52,974 bases of DNA, taken from Magnetospirillum moscoviense. GTDB taxonomy: Bacteria; Pseudomonadota; Alphaproteobacteria; Rhodospirillales; Magnetospirillaceae. Below are positions 41,631 through 48,872 of this stretch, in pieces. The position numbers and the translations under genes were made by a program. Where the stretch lies: positions 1 through 52,974 of the forward strand of contig NZ_LWQU01000124.1 of NCBI RefSeq assembly GCF_001650635.1, written 5' to 3'. The notes under the pieces are model-generated. The model had not been told where the DNA came from and made no database searches. It saw nothing but the letters and a program-made list of their open reading frames with translations. How positions within the stretch are numbered: position 1 is the stretch's first letter; each line of letters begins with the position of its first letter.

Positions 41631-42665
41631 ATGTCGCTGACCGCCATCGGGCACGCCCCTTCCGATGACCAACAGGTGCTGGACGCGGCGGCCGGCTGGC
41701 TGGCCGACGGCAACCCGGTGGTGCTGGCGGTGGTGGTCTCGACCTGGGGCTCGGCGCCGCGCGGTGTCGGGTCTTACATGGCGGTGCGCGAGGACGGGCT
41801 GTTTGCCGGCTCGGTCTCGGGCGGCTGCATCGAGGCCGCCGTGGTCGAGGCCGCGCAAGACCTGTGCCGGCCGATCCAGGTGATGGATTTCGCCATCGAC
41901 GACGATACCGCGCGGCGCGCCGGCCTGCCGTGCGGCGGCAATGTGGTGGTGGCGCTGATCAGGCCTGATTCCGTCTTGCTGGCCCGTCTGGCCCAGCGCA
42001 CCGCCCAGCGCCAGCCGGCAGCCCTGGTGATCGACCTCGCCAGCGGCCAGCAGACCCTGGTCGACCCCGTCGGCAATCACGGGCATCTGGCACTGTCGCC
42101 CGAGGTGATGGCCGATATCGGCCAGCGTTTGGCGAGTGGCCAGTCGGGCTGCCCGAGCGAGGGACTGTTCGCCCGCATCCACGAACCGGCCACCGTGCTG
42201 GTGGTGGTCGGCGCCGTCCACGTCACCCAGTCGCTGGTGGCCATGGCCGAACTGGTCGGCTTCAAGGTGGTGGTGGTCGATCCGCGCCGCTCGTTCGCGA
42301 CGCCGGAACGCTTCCCCGGCGCCACCTTGATCAGTCGTCAGCCGGAAGAGGCGCTGCCCGAGCTGATCCTCGATTCCCGCACCGCCATCGTCACCCTGGC
42401 CCATGTCGCCGCCCTGGACGATGCCACCCTGATCCGCGGCCTGGATTCGGACGCCTTCTATGTCGGCGCGCTGGGCAGTCGCCGCACCCACGCCAAGCGT
42501 CTGCAACGCCTGGCCGGGCTGGGGGTGGGCGCGGAAGCGCTGGCCCGCATCCATGCCCCCGTCGGCCTGGATATCGGCGCGGCCAATCCGGCAGAAATCG
42601 CCGTCTCGGTCCTGGCCCAGATCATCGCCGCCCGACGGGGCAAGCCGTCGCAGCGGACGTCATGA
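41631..42665 (+). CDS. xdhC: XdhC family molybdoenzyme maturation protein
   Basis: The protein has 344 residues. The N-terminal XdhC/CoxI domain has VVSTWGSAPRGVGSYM and GSVSGGCIEAAVVE. The C-terminal Rossmann-like domain has VVVGAVHVTQSLVAMA and DSDAFYVGALGSRRTHAKRL. XdhC proteins bind the molybdenum cofactor and guide its sulfuration and insertion in xanthine-oxidase-type enzymes, here most likely HcrA. The stop overlaps the next start by four bases (ATGA). Confidence 0.92.
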   Translation: MSLTAIGHAPSDDQQVLDAAAGWLADGNPVVLAVVVSTWGSAPRGVGSYMAVREDGLFAGSVSGGCIEAAVVEAAQDLCRPIQVMDFAIDDDTARRAGLPCGGNVVVALIRPDSVLLARLAQRTAQRQPAALVIDLASGQQTLVDPVGNHGHLALSPEVMADIGQRLASGQSGCPSEGLFARIHEPATVLVVVGAVHVTQSLVAMAELVGFKVVVVDPRRSFATPERFPGATLISRQPEEALPELILDSRTAIVTLAHVAALDDATLIRGLDSDAFYVGALGSRRTHAKRLQRLAGLGVGAEALARIHAPVGLDIGAANPAEIAVSVLAQIIAARRGKPSQRTS

Positions 42666-43237
42666 AGACCGCCGCCCTGGTCCTGGCCGCCGGTCTGGGC
42701 ACCCGCATGGGCGGCGGCAAGATGATGGTGGAATGGAACGGCCGGCCGTTGCCGGTCTGGCCGGTGATGGCGGCAATCGAGGCCGGTTGCGATCCGGTGG
42801 TGGCGGTGGTCGGCCCGGAAAGCGGCGATCTGGATTCGGCCCTGCTGTCGGCCGGAGCCAGGGTGATGGTCAATCCCCGTCCCGGCGACGGCCAGGCCTC
42901 GTCGCTGGTGTGTGGGCTGGCGGCTGTCGGTGGGGCCGATCGATTGTTCGTGTTGCTGGGCGACATGCCGCTGGTCGCGCCGCACCATTTGCGCGCACTG
43001 ATGGCCGCCTTGGACAATGCCTGCGGCCCCACCATCGCCGCGCCGGTGTTCAATGGGCGGCGCGGCAATCCGGTCTTGTTCGACAAAAGCCATTTCACCG
43101 CTCTGGCGGCGTTGTCCGGCGACCAGGGCGCGCGCGCCCTGATCGGCGGCCCCCATACCATCCTGGTCGAGATGACCGATCGAGCGGTGTTGGCCGACAT
43201 CGATACTCCCGAAGACCTGGCGGCCCTTGGCGGCTAG
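42662..43237 (+). CDS. MocA-like molybdenum cofactor cytidylyltransferase
   Basis: The protein has 191 residues. The nucleotidyltransferase signature LAAGLGTRMGGGKMMVEWNG is at the start, followed by NPRPGDGQASSLVCGL and the metal-binding LLGDMPLVAP. It resembles MocA, which adds CMP to molybdopterin to make MCD, the cofactor form expected for HcrA. It overlaps xdhC and is the last gene of the operon. A MobA-like GTP-dependent enzyme cannot be excluded. Confidence 0.85.
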   Translation: MKTAALVLAAGLGTRMGGGKMMVEWNGRPLPVWPVMAAIEAGCDPVVAVVGPESGDLDSALLSAGARVMVNPRPGDGQASSLVCGLAAVGGADRLFVLLGDMPLVAPHHLRALMAALDNACGPTIAAPVFNGRRGNPVLFDKSHFTALAALSGDQGARALIGGPHTILVEMTDRAVLADIDTPEDLAALGG

Positions 43238-43320
43238 GCGCTTCCATTGCGGGTTGTAATGGGATACGCTGGCCCTCTAAACGCGCATTGACTGTTTGTC
43301 ATGCGCTGGGGGAGGGTGCT

Positions 43321-44835
43321 ATGGGCAAGAATATCGTCATCTGTTGCGATGGAACCTGGAACACTCCCGACCAGCGGGTCGATGGCGTGCCGGTGCCGAC
43401 CAACGTGGTCCGCCTGTTCAATGCCCTGGCGCCGGCCGACAAGAATGGCGTCGCCCAGCACAAATATTACCATCCCGGCGTCGGCACCGACGGCACCTGG
43501 TGGGAAAAGGCCATGGGCGGTGGGGCCGGGGCCGGGTTGGACCGCAACGTCCAAAGCGCCTATCGCGAATTGTGCGATCATTATCGGCCCGGCGATTCCA
43601 TCTTCCTGTTCGGCTTCAGCCGCGGCGCCTATACGGTGCGCAGCCTGTCTGGCCTGATCAATCGCTGCGGCCTGCTGGATACGTCCGGCCTGGCCGACGA
43701 CGTGGCCTGGCGGCGCGTGCAACACCTGTTCGACACCGGCTATCGCAAGGGCGGCACCATGGACACCGCCGGATGGCAGTTCCACGGCCCCGGCGGCAGC
43801 CAGCCCGCCAAGGCCGACATTCCCATCCGCTTCCTGGGGGTGTGGGACACCGTCGGCGCCCTGGGCATTCCCGACGACATGGCCTTCCTGAATCTGCTGG
43901 ATCGGCTGAAGGACTACACCTTCCACGACACCGCGCTCAATCCCCACATCGAGGTCGCCCGCCACGCCATCGCTCTGGACGAGATGCGGGCCACCTTCCA
44001 GCCGACCCGCTGGGTCGCGGCGCCGAAGCAGGACGCCACGGAGATGTGGTTCCCCGGCGTGCACAGCGATGTGGGCGGATCGTACCGCGAGGCCGGACTG
44101 GCCAACGGCGCCCTGTTGTGGATGATCGAAGAGGCGGAAATGTGCGGCCTGGAATTTGCCCCGCCGATGCGCGCGCAGATCACCGCCAGCCACCTGGACG
44201 TCATCCATGATTCCTGCGACGGCGTGTTCAAGCTGCTGGGCACCCAGCCGCGCGCGGTCCCTCGCCTTGAACCGACCAATTCGGTCCTGCACCCATCGAC
44301 GCTGGACCGCCTGGTGGTCCCGCCGATCGAGCAGGCCCCCTATCGGGTGCAGCACGATCTCAAGCCGGGCGATGCACTGACCTTTGCGATCTATGCCCGC
44401 GAGCCGTGGAACGAGACCGGAATCTGGCTGGAAAAAGGCCGCAAATACACCTTCGCGGCCGAGGGGCAGTGGCTGGACGCCAAGGTCACCGCCGGGCCGG
44501 CCGGGACCAATGACGGCAAGTTCCAACTGGGCGAGATCGCCCATGTCGCCGGCAGCCTGTGGGGACTGGCGGAAGAGGCCTTCAAGTCGATGACCGGCAA
44601 TCCCAGCGCCGATTTCCGCGGCACCCGCCGCCACGAAACCTCGCCGTGGTTCTGTCTGATGGGGGCCATCGCCAATGGCAGCCAGCCCGGCACCCCGGTC
44701 CAGCACGAGACCTTCGAGATCGGCGCGGGCTGCACCTATATGCCGAAGGAATCAGGCTATTTCTACGCCTACGCCAACGATGCCTGGGGATTCTACGACA
44801 ACAACCGCGGATCGGTGCGCCTGACGGTGAGATAA
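43321..44835 (+). CDS. DUF2235 hydrolase with C-terminal LecA (PA-IL)-like domain
   Basis: The protein has 504 residues. About 1-350 is a DUF2235 alpha/beta hydrolase: NIVICCDGTWN at the start, the nucleophile elbow GFSRGAY with Ser100, then RFLGVWDTVGALG and FPGVHSDVGGSY (Asp). DUF2235 includes type VI secretion phospholipases (Tle1 group). Residues about 358-504 differ: ETGIWLEKGRKYTFAAEGQW and NDAWGFYDNNRGSVRLTV resemble P. aeruginosa LecA, whose calcium and galactose site is YNDVPGTYGNNSGS. The Asp, Asn, Asn calcium ligands are kept; the Thr is Phe. No signal peptide. GGAGGG precedes the ATG. No secretion genes are adjacent. Confidence 0.85.
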   Translation: MGKNIVICCDGTWNTPDQRVDGVPVPTNVVRLFNALAPADKNGVAQHKYYHPGVGTDGTWWEKAMGGGAGAGLDRNVQSAYRELCDHYRPGDSIFLFGFSRGAYTVRSLSGLINRCGLLDTSGLADDVAWRRVQHLFDTGYRKGGTMDTAGWQFHGPGGSQPAKADIPIRFLGVWDTVGALGIPDDMAFLNLLDRLKDYTFHDTALNPHIEVARHAIALDEMRATFQPTRWVAAPKQDATEMWFPGVHSDVGGSYREAGLANGALLWMIEEAEMCGLEFAPPMRAQITASHLDVIHDSCDGVFKLLGTQPRAVPRLEPTNSVLHPSTLDRLVVPPIEQAPYRVQHDLKPGDALTFAIYAREPWNETGIWLEKGRKYTFAAEGQWLDAKVTAGPAGTNDGKFQLGEIAHVAGSLWGLAEEAFKSMTGNPSADFRGTRRHETSPWFCLMGAIANGSQPGTPVQHETFEIGAGCTYMPKESGYFYAYANDAWGFYDNNRGSVRLTVR

Positions 44836-44847
44836 GCGGCGTGCCGC

Positions 44848-45480
44848 TCAGTTGGTCTTGGATTCGGCCTGAAGCTGGGTGATCTTCTTGCGCATCGCGG
44901 CCAGAAGGCCATCGACGGTGCCGCCATTGGCCTGGATCACCGAGGAATATTCAGCGCGGTGGGTCTGGGCCATCGAGGCACCTTCGACCTTGATGTCCAG
45001 CACACGGTAGATGGCGCCGGCCTTGCGCACGCGCCAGCCGACCATGATCGGGTCAAGCTTCTCGCGCTTGATGCGCGATTCGACCTGAAGGTCGCCGGTC
45101 GTCCCCGGTTCGATGGCCAGGATTTCCAGCTTCTCGCCGGAATAGTCCTTGAAACGGCGCGCCCAGGTCAGGACCTGGATTTCCTCGAACAAACGCACGA
45201 ATTCGGTGCGCTGCTCGTCGGTGGTGGTGGGGGCCGACCAATGGCGGGCCAGGACCAGCTTGCCGATCTCGGGCAGGTCGAAATTATCGATGAACAGGGT
45301 GCGGAAGCGCTTGGCGCGCTCGTCATCCGACAGGCCCTTCGCCGCCACGGTGGTCATGGCGGTGTCGGCCAGCTTGGTGATGAAGTCTCCGGCCGCCGGG
45401 TCGGCGAAAGCCGAGGCCGGCGACGACACCAGGGCGAAAGTGCTGACGATTGCGGCCAGAAGGTGACGACGGCTCAGCAT
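44848..45480 (-). CDS. mlaC: MlaC/Ttg2D family phospholipid-binding protein
   Basis: The protein has 210 residues. A twin-arginine-like start (MLSRRHLLAAIVST) and signal peptide end near SAFA. The mature protein has the MlaC pattern (RTLFIDNFDLPEIGKLVLAR, then EFVRLFEEIQVLTWARRFKD, and IMVGWRVRKAGAIYRVLDIK). MlaC shuttles phospholipids across the periplasm between MlaA in the outer membrane and the inner-membrane ABC complex. It starts four bases after mlaA. The mlaFED genes are not in this window. Confidence 0.92.
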   Translation of the reverse strand: MLSRRHLLAAIVSTFALVSSPASAFADPAAGDFITKLADTAMTTVAAKGLSDDERAKRFRTLFIDNFDLPEIGKLVLARHWSAPTTTDEQRTEFVRLFEEIQVLTWARRFKDYSGEKLEILAIEPGTTGDLQVESRIKREKLDPIMVGWRVRKAGAIYRVLDIKVEGASMAQTHRAEYSSVIQANGGTVDGLLAAMRKKITQLQAESKTN

Positions 45481-45484
45481 CGGA

Positions 45485-46264
45485 TCAACGCTTCTCTCGG
45501 GACGGCGTGGTCTTCAAATCGACGGTGCCGTTCTTGACCTCGGTGGCGCGAATTTGGCGGTACATCGATCGCAGCGACGCGTAATAATCCAGCGAACCAC
45601 GCTCGATCTCGTCCAGCTTGTCGAGATAACGCTCGCGCTTGTCCACGCCGTACATGCCGGCACGGGTCCAGATCGCCCAATCCTGGCCGACATGGTCCAA
45701 ATGCAGGTTCAGCGGATCGACCAGCCATTCGGCGGCCAGGCCGACGGTGTCGCGCGGGTTGCTCGGGCCAAGGATCGGCAGCACCAGATAGGGGCCTTCG
45801 CCGATGCCCCAGACCGCGAAGGTCTGGCCGAAATCCTCGTCATGGAAGGGCAGGCCGCCGGGGGCGGCGACGTCGAACAGGCCGGCGGCCCCGAAACCGG
45901 TGTTGAAGGCGAAGCGCATCGCCGTCTGCATGGCGCGGTCGGGCTGGCCCTGCAACAGGTCGTTGGCCAGGATGATCGGGCTTCTGAGATTGTTCAGGAA
46001 ATCGCGGACGCGGTCGCGGCCGAAGGCCGGCACGACATGGCGGTAACCCTGGGCGACCGGCTTCAGCAGCGCCTTGTCGACAACCTGGTTGAATTCGAAG
46101 ATCGCACGGTTCATCGGCTCGAGCGGGTCGTTCAACTGCTCGAACTCGGCCACGGCCTCCTTGTCGTCGGCGGGCGGCGGCGCGGCGCAGCCGGCCACCA
46201 GGGCCAGCGAAACCAGAGAAACGGCGATACGGGAGAGCGCGGCGCGAGGAATGAAGGTTGGCAT
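45485..46264 (-). CDS. mlaA: MlaA/VacJ outer-membrane lipoprotein
   Basis: The protein has 259 residues. The lipoprotein signal ends in LVAGC (lipobox). DPLEPMNRAIFEFNQVVD and VRDFLNNLRSPIILANDLLQ are the VacJ signature. MlaA removes misplaced phospholipid from the outer leaflet and hands it to MlaC. It is the first gene of mlaA-mlaC. A promoter-like TTGTGC, 17 bases, TAAAAC lies on the minus strand around 46302-46330, over a TCGTGCACGA palindrome (46309-46318). Confidence 0.95.
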   Translation of the reverse strand: MPTFIPRAALSRIAVSLVSLALVAGCAAPPPADDKEAVAEFEQLNDPLEPMNRAIFEFNQVVDKALLKPVAQGYRHVVPAFGRDRVRDFLNNLRSPIILANDLLQGQPDRAMQTAMRFAFNTGFGAAGLFDVAAPGGLPFHDEDFGQTFAVWGIGEGPYLVLPILGPSNPRDTVGLAAEWLVDPLNLHLDHVGQDWAIWTRAGMYGVDKRERYLDKLDEIERGSLDYYASLRSMYRQIRATEVKNGTVDLKTTPSREKR

Positions 46265-46489
46265 GTCGATTCTTCGGATACCTAGATTGACCTTCTTGTT
46301 TTACGAACTCGTGCACGAATGCACAAGCAGGCGAACGCCGTCGAATGGTTCCCGGCGCAATTGAGGTAACACGTTCCCAACCCGAACGCCAGGGGGGATG
46401 AGTCGATTCCGGGCAGGCCCTCGCCACACCGATGCATTTTGGCAACAGCCGTGTCGGGTCTTAGCTGCATTTCCGCTTCTATTCCGCAT

Positions 46490-46509
46490 AAAGATATGTT
46501 TATATCTTT
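46490..46509. promoter_or_regulatory. Palindromic operator before the ArsR-methyltransferase gene
   Basis: AAAGATAT (46490-46497) and ATATCTTT (46502-46509) form a perfect eight-base inverted repeat around GTTT, in an AT-rich island 25 bases before the GTG start. The AAAGATAT/ATATCTTT type matches, as far as I recall, the sites of the ArsR-family methionine-cycle regulator SahR. It would be an autoregulatory site controlling the regulator-metF-metH run. Confidence 0.65.
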
Positions 46510-46534
46510 CTGACGATAGGGTCGGAGGTGTCGG

Positions 46535-47461
46535 GTGGAACGTGTCCTGTCAGGTTTGCGCGCTGCGGCCGAGCCCACCAGGCTGCGGCTGCTGTCGTTG
46601 CTGGCCCAGGGCGACCTGACCGTCAGCGAACTGACCCACATCCTTGGCCAAAGCCAGCCCCGGGTCAGCCGACACCTGAAGCTGATGTGCGATTCCGGCC
46701 TGCTGGACCGCTTCCCCGAAGGCGCTTGGGTGTTCTACCGGCTGGCCGCCACCGGAACCGGCGCCGACCTGGCCCGCTCGCTGCTGCCGATGTTGCCGGC
46801 GGGCGACACCACCCTGGCGCTGGATCGTCAACGGCTGGATCAGGTGCGCGCCGCGCGGGCGGCCCGGGCCCAGACCTATTTCACCGAGAACGCCTCGCGC
46901 TGGGACCAGATCCGCTCGCTGCAGGTCGACGATGCCCAGGTCGAGCAGGCATTGGTCGCCACCATGGCCGGGCGCCGGATCGCCGATCTGGTCGATATGG
47001 GCACCGGCACCGGCCGCATCCTGGAAGTGCTGGCCCCCCACATCCAGCGCGGCGTCGGCATCGATCTGTCGCGCGAGATGCTGGCGGTGGCGCGCGCCAA
47101 TCTGGAACGGGCCGGCTGCCGCCATTGCATGGTCCGCCAGGGCGACATCACCCAATTGCCGCTGGCCGATTCCTCGGCCGACGCGGTGACCATCCATCAG
47201 GTGCTGCATTACGCCGCCGAGCCGGCCCGCGTGGTGGCGGAAGCCGCCCGGGTGCTGAAGCCCGGCGGCCTGCTGGTTCTGGTCGATCTGGCCCCGCACG
47301 CGTTGGAATTGCTGCGCGACCAGCATGCCCATCGCCGCCTGGGCTTTTCCGATGCCGAGGTGGACGGCTGGCTGAGTGCGGCCGGCCTTCGGTCCGACGG
47401 CCAGACCCGCCTGGCGGGCGACCCATTGACCGTGGTCCTGTGGCGGGCCATCAAGTCGTGA
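46535..47461 (+). CDS. ArsR-family regulator fused to SAM-dependent methyltransferase domain
   Basis: The protein has 308 residues, starting at a GTG with GGAGGTG just upstream. Residues 1-95 are an ArsR winged helix (AAAEPTRLRLLSLLAQGDLT, then SELTHILGQSQPRVSRHLKL). Residues about 125-305 are a class I methyltransferase-like domain (DLVDMGTGTGRILEVLAPH, then ADAVTIHQVLHYAAEPARVV). The two together are typical of methionine-cycle regulators that sense S-adenosylhomocysteine or SAM (SahR type) rather than of an active methyltransferase; this role is inferred from position before metF and metH. Its stop lies in a tandem repeat. Confidence 0.9.
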   Translation: MERVLSGLRAAAEPTRLRLLSLLAQGDLTVSELTHILGQSQPRVSRHLKLMCDSGLLDRFPEGAWVFYRLAATGTGADLARSLLPMLPAGDTTLALDRQRLDQVRAARAARAQTYFTENASRWDQIRSLQVDDAQVEQALVATMAGRRIADLVDMGTGTGRILEVLAPHIQRGVGIDLSREMLAVARANLERAGCRHCMVRQGDITQLPLADSSADAVTIHQVLHYAAEPARVVAEAARVLKPGGLLVLVDLAPHALELLRDQHAHRRLGFSDAEVDGWLSAAGLRSDGQTRLAGDPLTVVLWRAIKS

Positions 47462-47500
47462 AATCCCGGCAAGTCGTGAAACCCCGGCAAGTCGTGAAAC
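47453..47500 (+). repeat. 18-bp tandem repeat spanning the regulator stop codon
   Basis: AAGTCGTGAAATCCCGGC (47453-47470) is followed by a copy with one change (47471-47488) and a 12-base partial copy (47489-47500). Each unit contains AAG TCG TGA, the last codons of the regulator, and the third merges into the metF ribosome site AAGGAG. The unit length is a multiple of three. Confidence 0.85.
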
Positions 47501-47514
47501 AAGGAGCATAACCG

Positions 47515-48399
47515 GTGAACTCACCCCTTCCCATCGCTGTCGCCTCGGCCCAGCCGGTCAAGGTTTCCTTCGAATTCTTCCCGCCCAAGACCGAGAAGAT
47601 GCAGGAAACCCTGTGGGAATGCGTCAAGCGCCTGGAGCCCTTGGCGCCGGCCTTCGTCTCGGTGACCTATGGCGCCGGCGGCACCACGCGGGAACGCACC
47701 CACGACACCGTGGTCCGCATCGCCCGCGAGACCAGCCTGAAGCCGGCCGCCCACCTGACCTGCGTCGGTCATGTGCAGGGCGAGGTCGACGACATCGCCC
47801 GGCGCTATTGGGATGAAGGCATCCGCCACATCGTCGCCTTGCGCGGCGACGCGCCGGAAGGGTCGGGGGCCTATGTGCCGACGCCCGGCGGCTATGGCTA
47901 TGCCGTCGATCTGGTCCGCGGCCTGAAGCGCATCGCCGATTTCGAGATTTCGGTGGCGGCCTATCCCGAGATGCATCCCGACGCGCCGTCGGCCGCCTTC
48001 GATCTCGACAATCTGAAGGCCAAGGTCGATGCCGGCGCCACCCGGGCGATCTCGCAATATTTCTTCGACCCGGCGGTGTTCCTGCGTTTCCGCGAGCGTG
48101 CCGTCGCCGCCGGCATCACCGTGCCGATCGTGCCGGGCATCCTGCCGGTGACCAATTTCGCCCAGGTGCAGAAATTCTCGGCCGCCTGCGGTGCCTCGGT
48201 GCCGGGCTGGATGGCCACCTTGTTCGAAGGCCTGGATAACGACCCGGAAACCCGGCGCCTGGTCGCCGCCACCGTCGCCGCCGAACAATGCCGGGCGCTG
48301 GCCGCCGACGGCGTTTCGGACTTCCATTTCTACACCCTGAACCGCGCCGACCTGGCTTATGCGATCTCGCATATCCTGGGCGTTCGGCCGCGGGGCTGA
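47515..48399 (+). CDS. metF: 5,10-methylenetetrahydrofolate reductase
   Basis: The protein has 294 residues, the family size, starting at a GTG with AAGGAG upstream. VSFEFFPPKTEKMQETLWE, FVSVTYGAGGTTRERTHD and HLTCVGHVQGEVDDIARRYW are the MetF blocks, with a FAD-binding barrel and RGDAPEGSG. It makes the 5-methyltetrahydrofolate used by MetH. It lies between the ArsR-type regulator and the DUF559 cassette and metH. Confidence 0.96.
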   Translation: MNSPLPIAVASAQPVKVSFEFFPPKTEKMQETLWECVKRLEPLAPAFVSVTYGAGGTTRERTHDTVVRIARETSLKPAAHLTCVGHVQGEVDDIARRYWDEGIRHIVALRGDAPEGSGAYVPTPGGYGYAVDLVRGLKRIADFEISVAAYPEMHPDAPSAAFDLDNLKAKVDAGATRAISQYFFDPAVFLRFRERAVAAGITVPIVPGILPVTNFAQVQKFSAACGASVPGWMATLFEGLDNDPETRRLVAATVAAEQCRALAADGVSDFHFYTLNRADLAYAISHILGVRPRG

Positions 48400-48410
48400 C
48401 CAAAGGCTCT

Positions 48411-48453
48411 CCCTCGCCCGCTCGCGGGAGAGGGAGCGGGGAGGGAGAGGGCC
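48411..48453 (+). repeat. Left arm of inverted repeat flanking the DUF559 gene
   Basis: A GC-rich REP-like palindromic sequence whose core is CCCTCGCCCGC, two bases, GCGGGAGAGGG, followed by CGGGG and GGAGAGGGCC. The reverse complement of 48809-48848 shows the same cores, differing by a three-base gap and a few changes. Confidence 0.7.
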
Positions 48454-48462
48454 GGAGGCACA

Positions 48463-48855
48463 GTGAAGCCGCGTGGAAACATCCTTCTGGCCCGCCGGCT
48501 ACGCACCGACGGCACCGACGTCGAAAGACTGATGTGGCGCCATCTGCGCGCCAAGCGGTTCGAGGGCCGGAAATGGCGGCGCCAGCATCCGATCGGCCCC
48601 TATGTGGTGGATTTCGTGTGTCTGCAGGCGGCCCTGGTCGTCGAACTGGATGGCGGGCAGCATGGTTTCGAGGCCCAGGCGGCGGCCGACGCCGAGCGGA
48701 CGGTCTTTCTCGAGGGCCTGGGTTATCAGGTTCTTCGATTTTGGAATAACGACGTGAATGACAACATCGAGGGTGTCTTGCTGACCATCGCCGAGGCGAT
48801 CCGGCAAAGGCCCTCTCCCCCGGCCCCTCTCCCGCACGCGGGCGAGGGGAGGTGA
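48463..48855 (+). CDS. DUF559 (Vsr-like endonuclease fold) protein
   Basis: The protein has 130 residues, starting at a GTG with GGAGG six bases upstream. The fold of DUF559/very-short-patch-repair-type nucleases is visible: RLRTDGTDVERLMWRHLRAK, RKWRRQHPIGPYVVDFVC, VVELDGGQHGFE and GYQVLRFWNNDV; the V-D-F and E-L-D-G-x-x-H residues are the candidate catalytic site. The last 15 residues (RPSPPAPLPHAGEGR) are encoded by the right-hand inverted repeat, so they are probably not part of the fold. It sits between metF and metH on the same strand and seems to be an inserted cassette. Confidence 0.85.
   Translation: MKPRGNILLARRLRTDGTDVERLMWRHLRAKRFEGRKWRRQHPIGPYVVDFVCLQAALVVELDGGQHGFEAQAAADAERTVFLEGLGYQVLRFWNNDVNDNIEGVLLTIAEAIRQRPSPPAPLPHAGEGR
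48809..48848 (-). repeat. Right arm of inverted repeat flanking the DUF559 gene
   Basis: Read on the minus strand it gives CCCTCGCCCGC, two bases, GCGGGAGAGGG, then CGGGG and GAGAGGGCC, as in the left arm. It encodes the DUF559 C-terminal tail and ends 24 bases before metH. Confidence 0.7.
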
Positions 48856-48872
48856 CGAGCAAGGAACCGACC

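Noticed and set aside
47453-47500. Short CRISPR-like array
   Set aside because: The repeats are directly adjacent with no spacers, so this is a simple tandem repeat.
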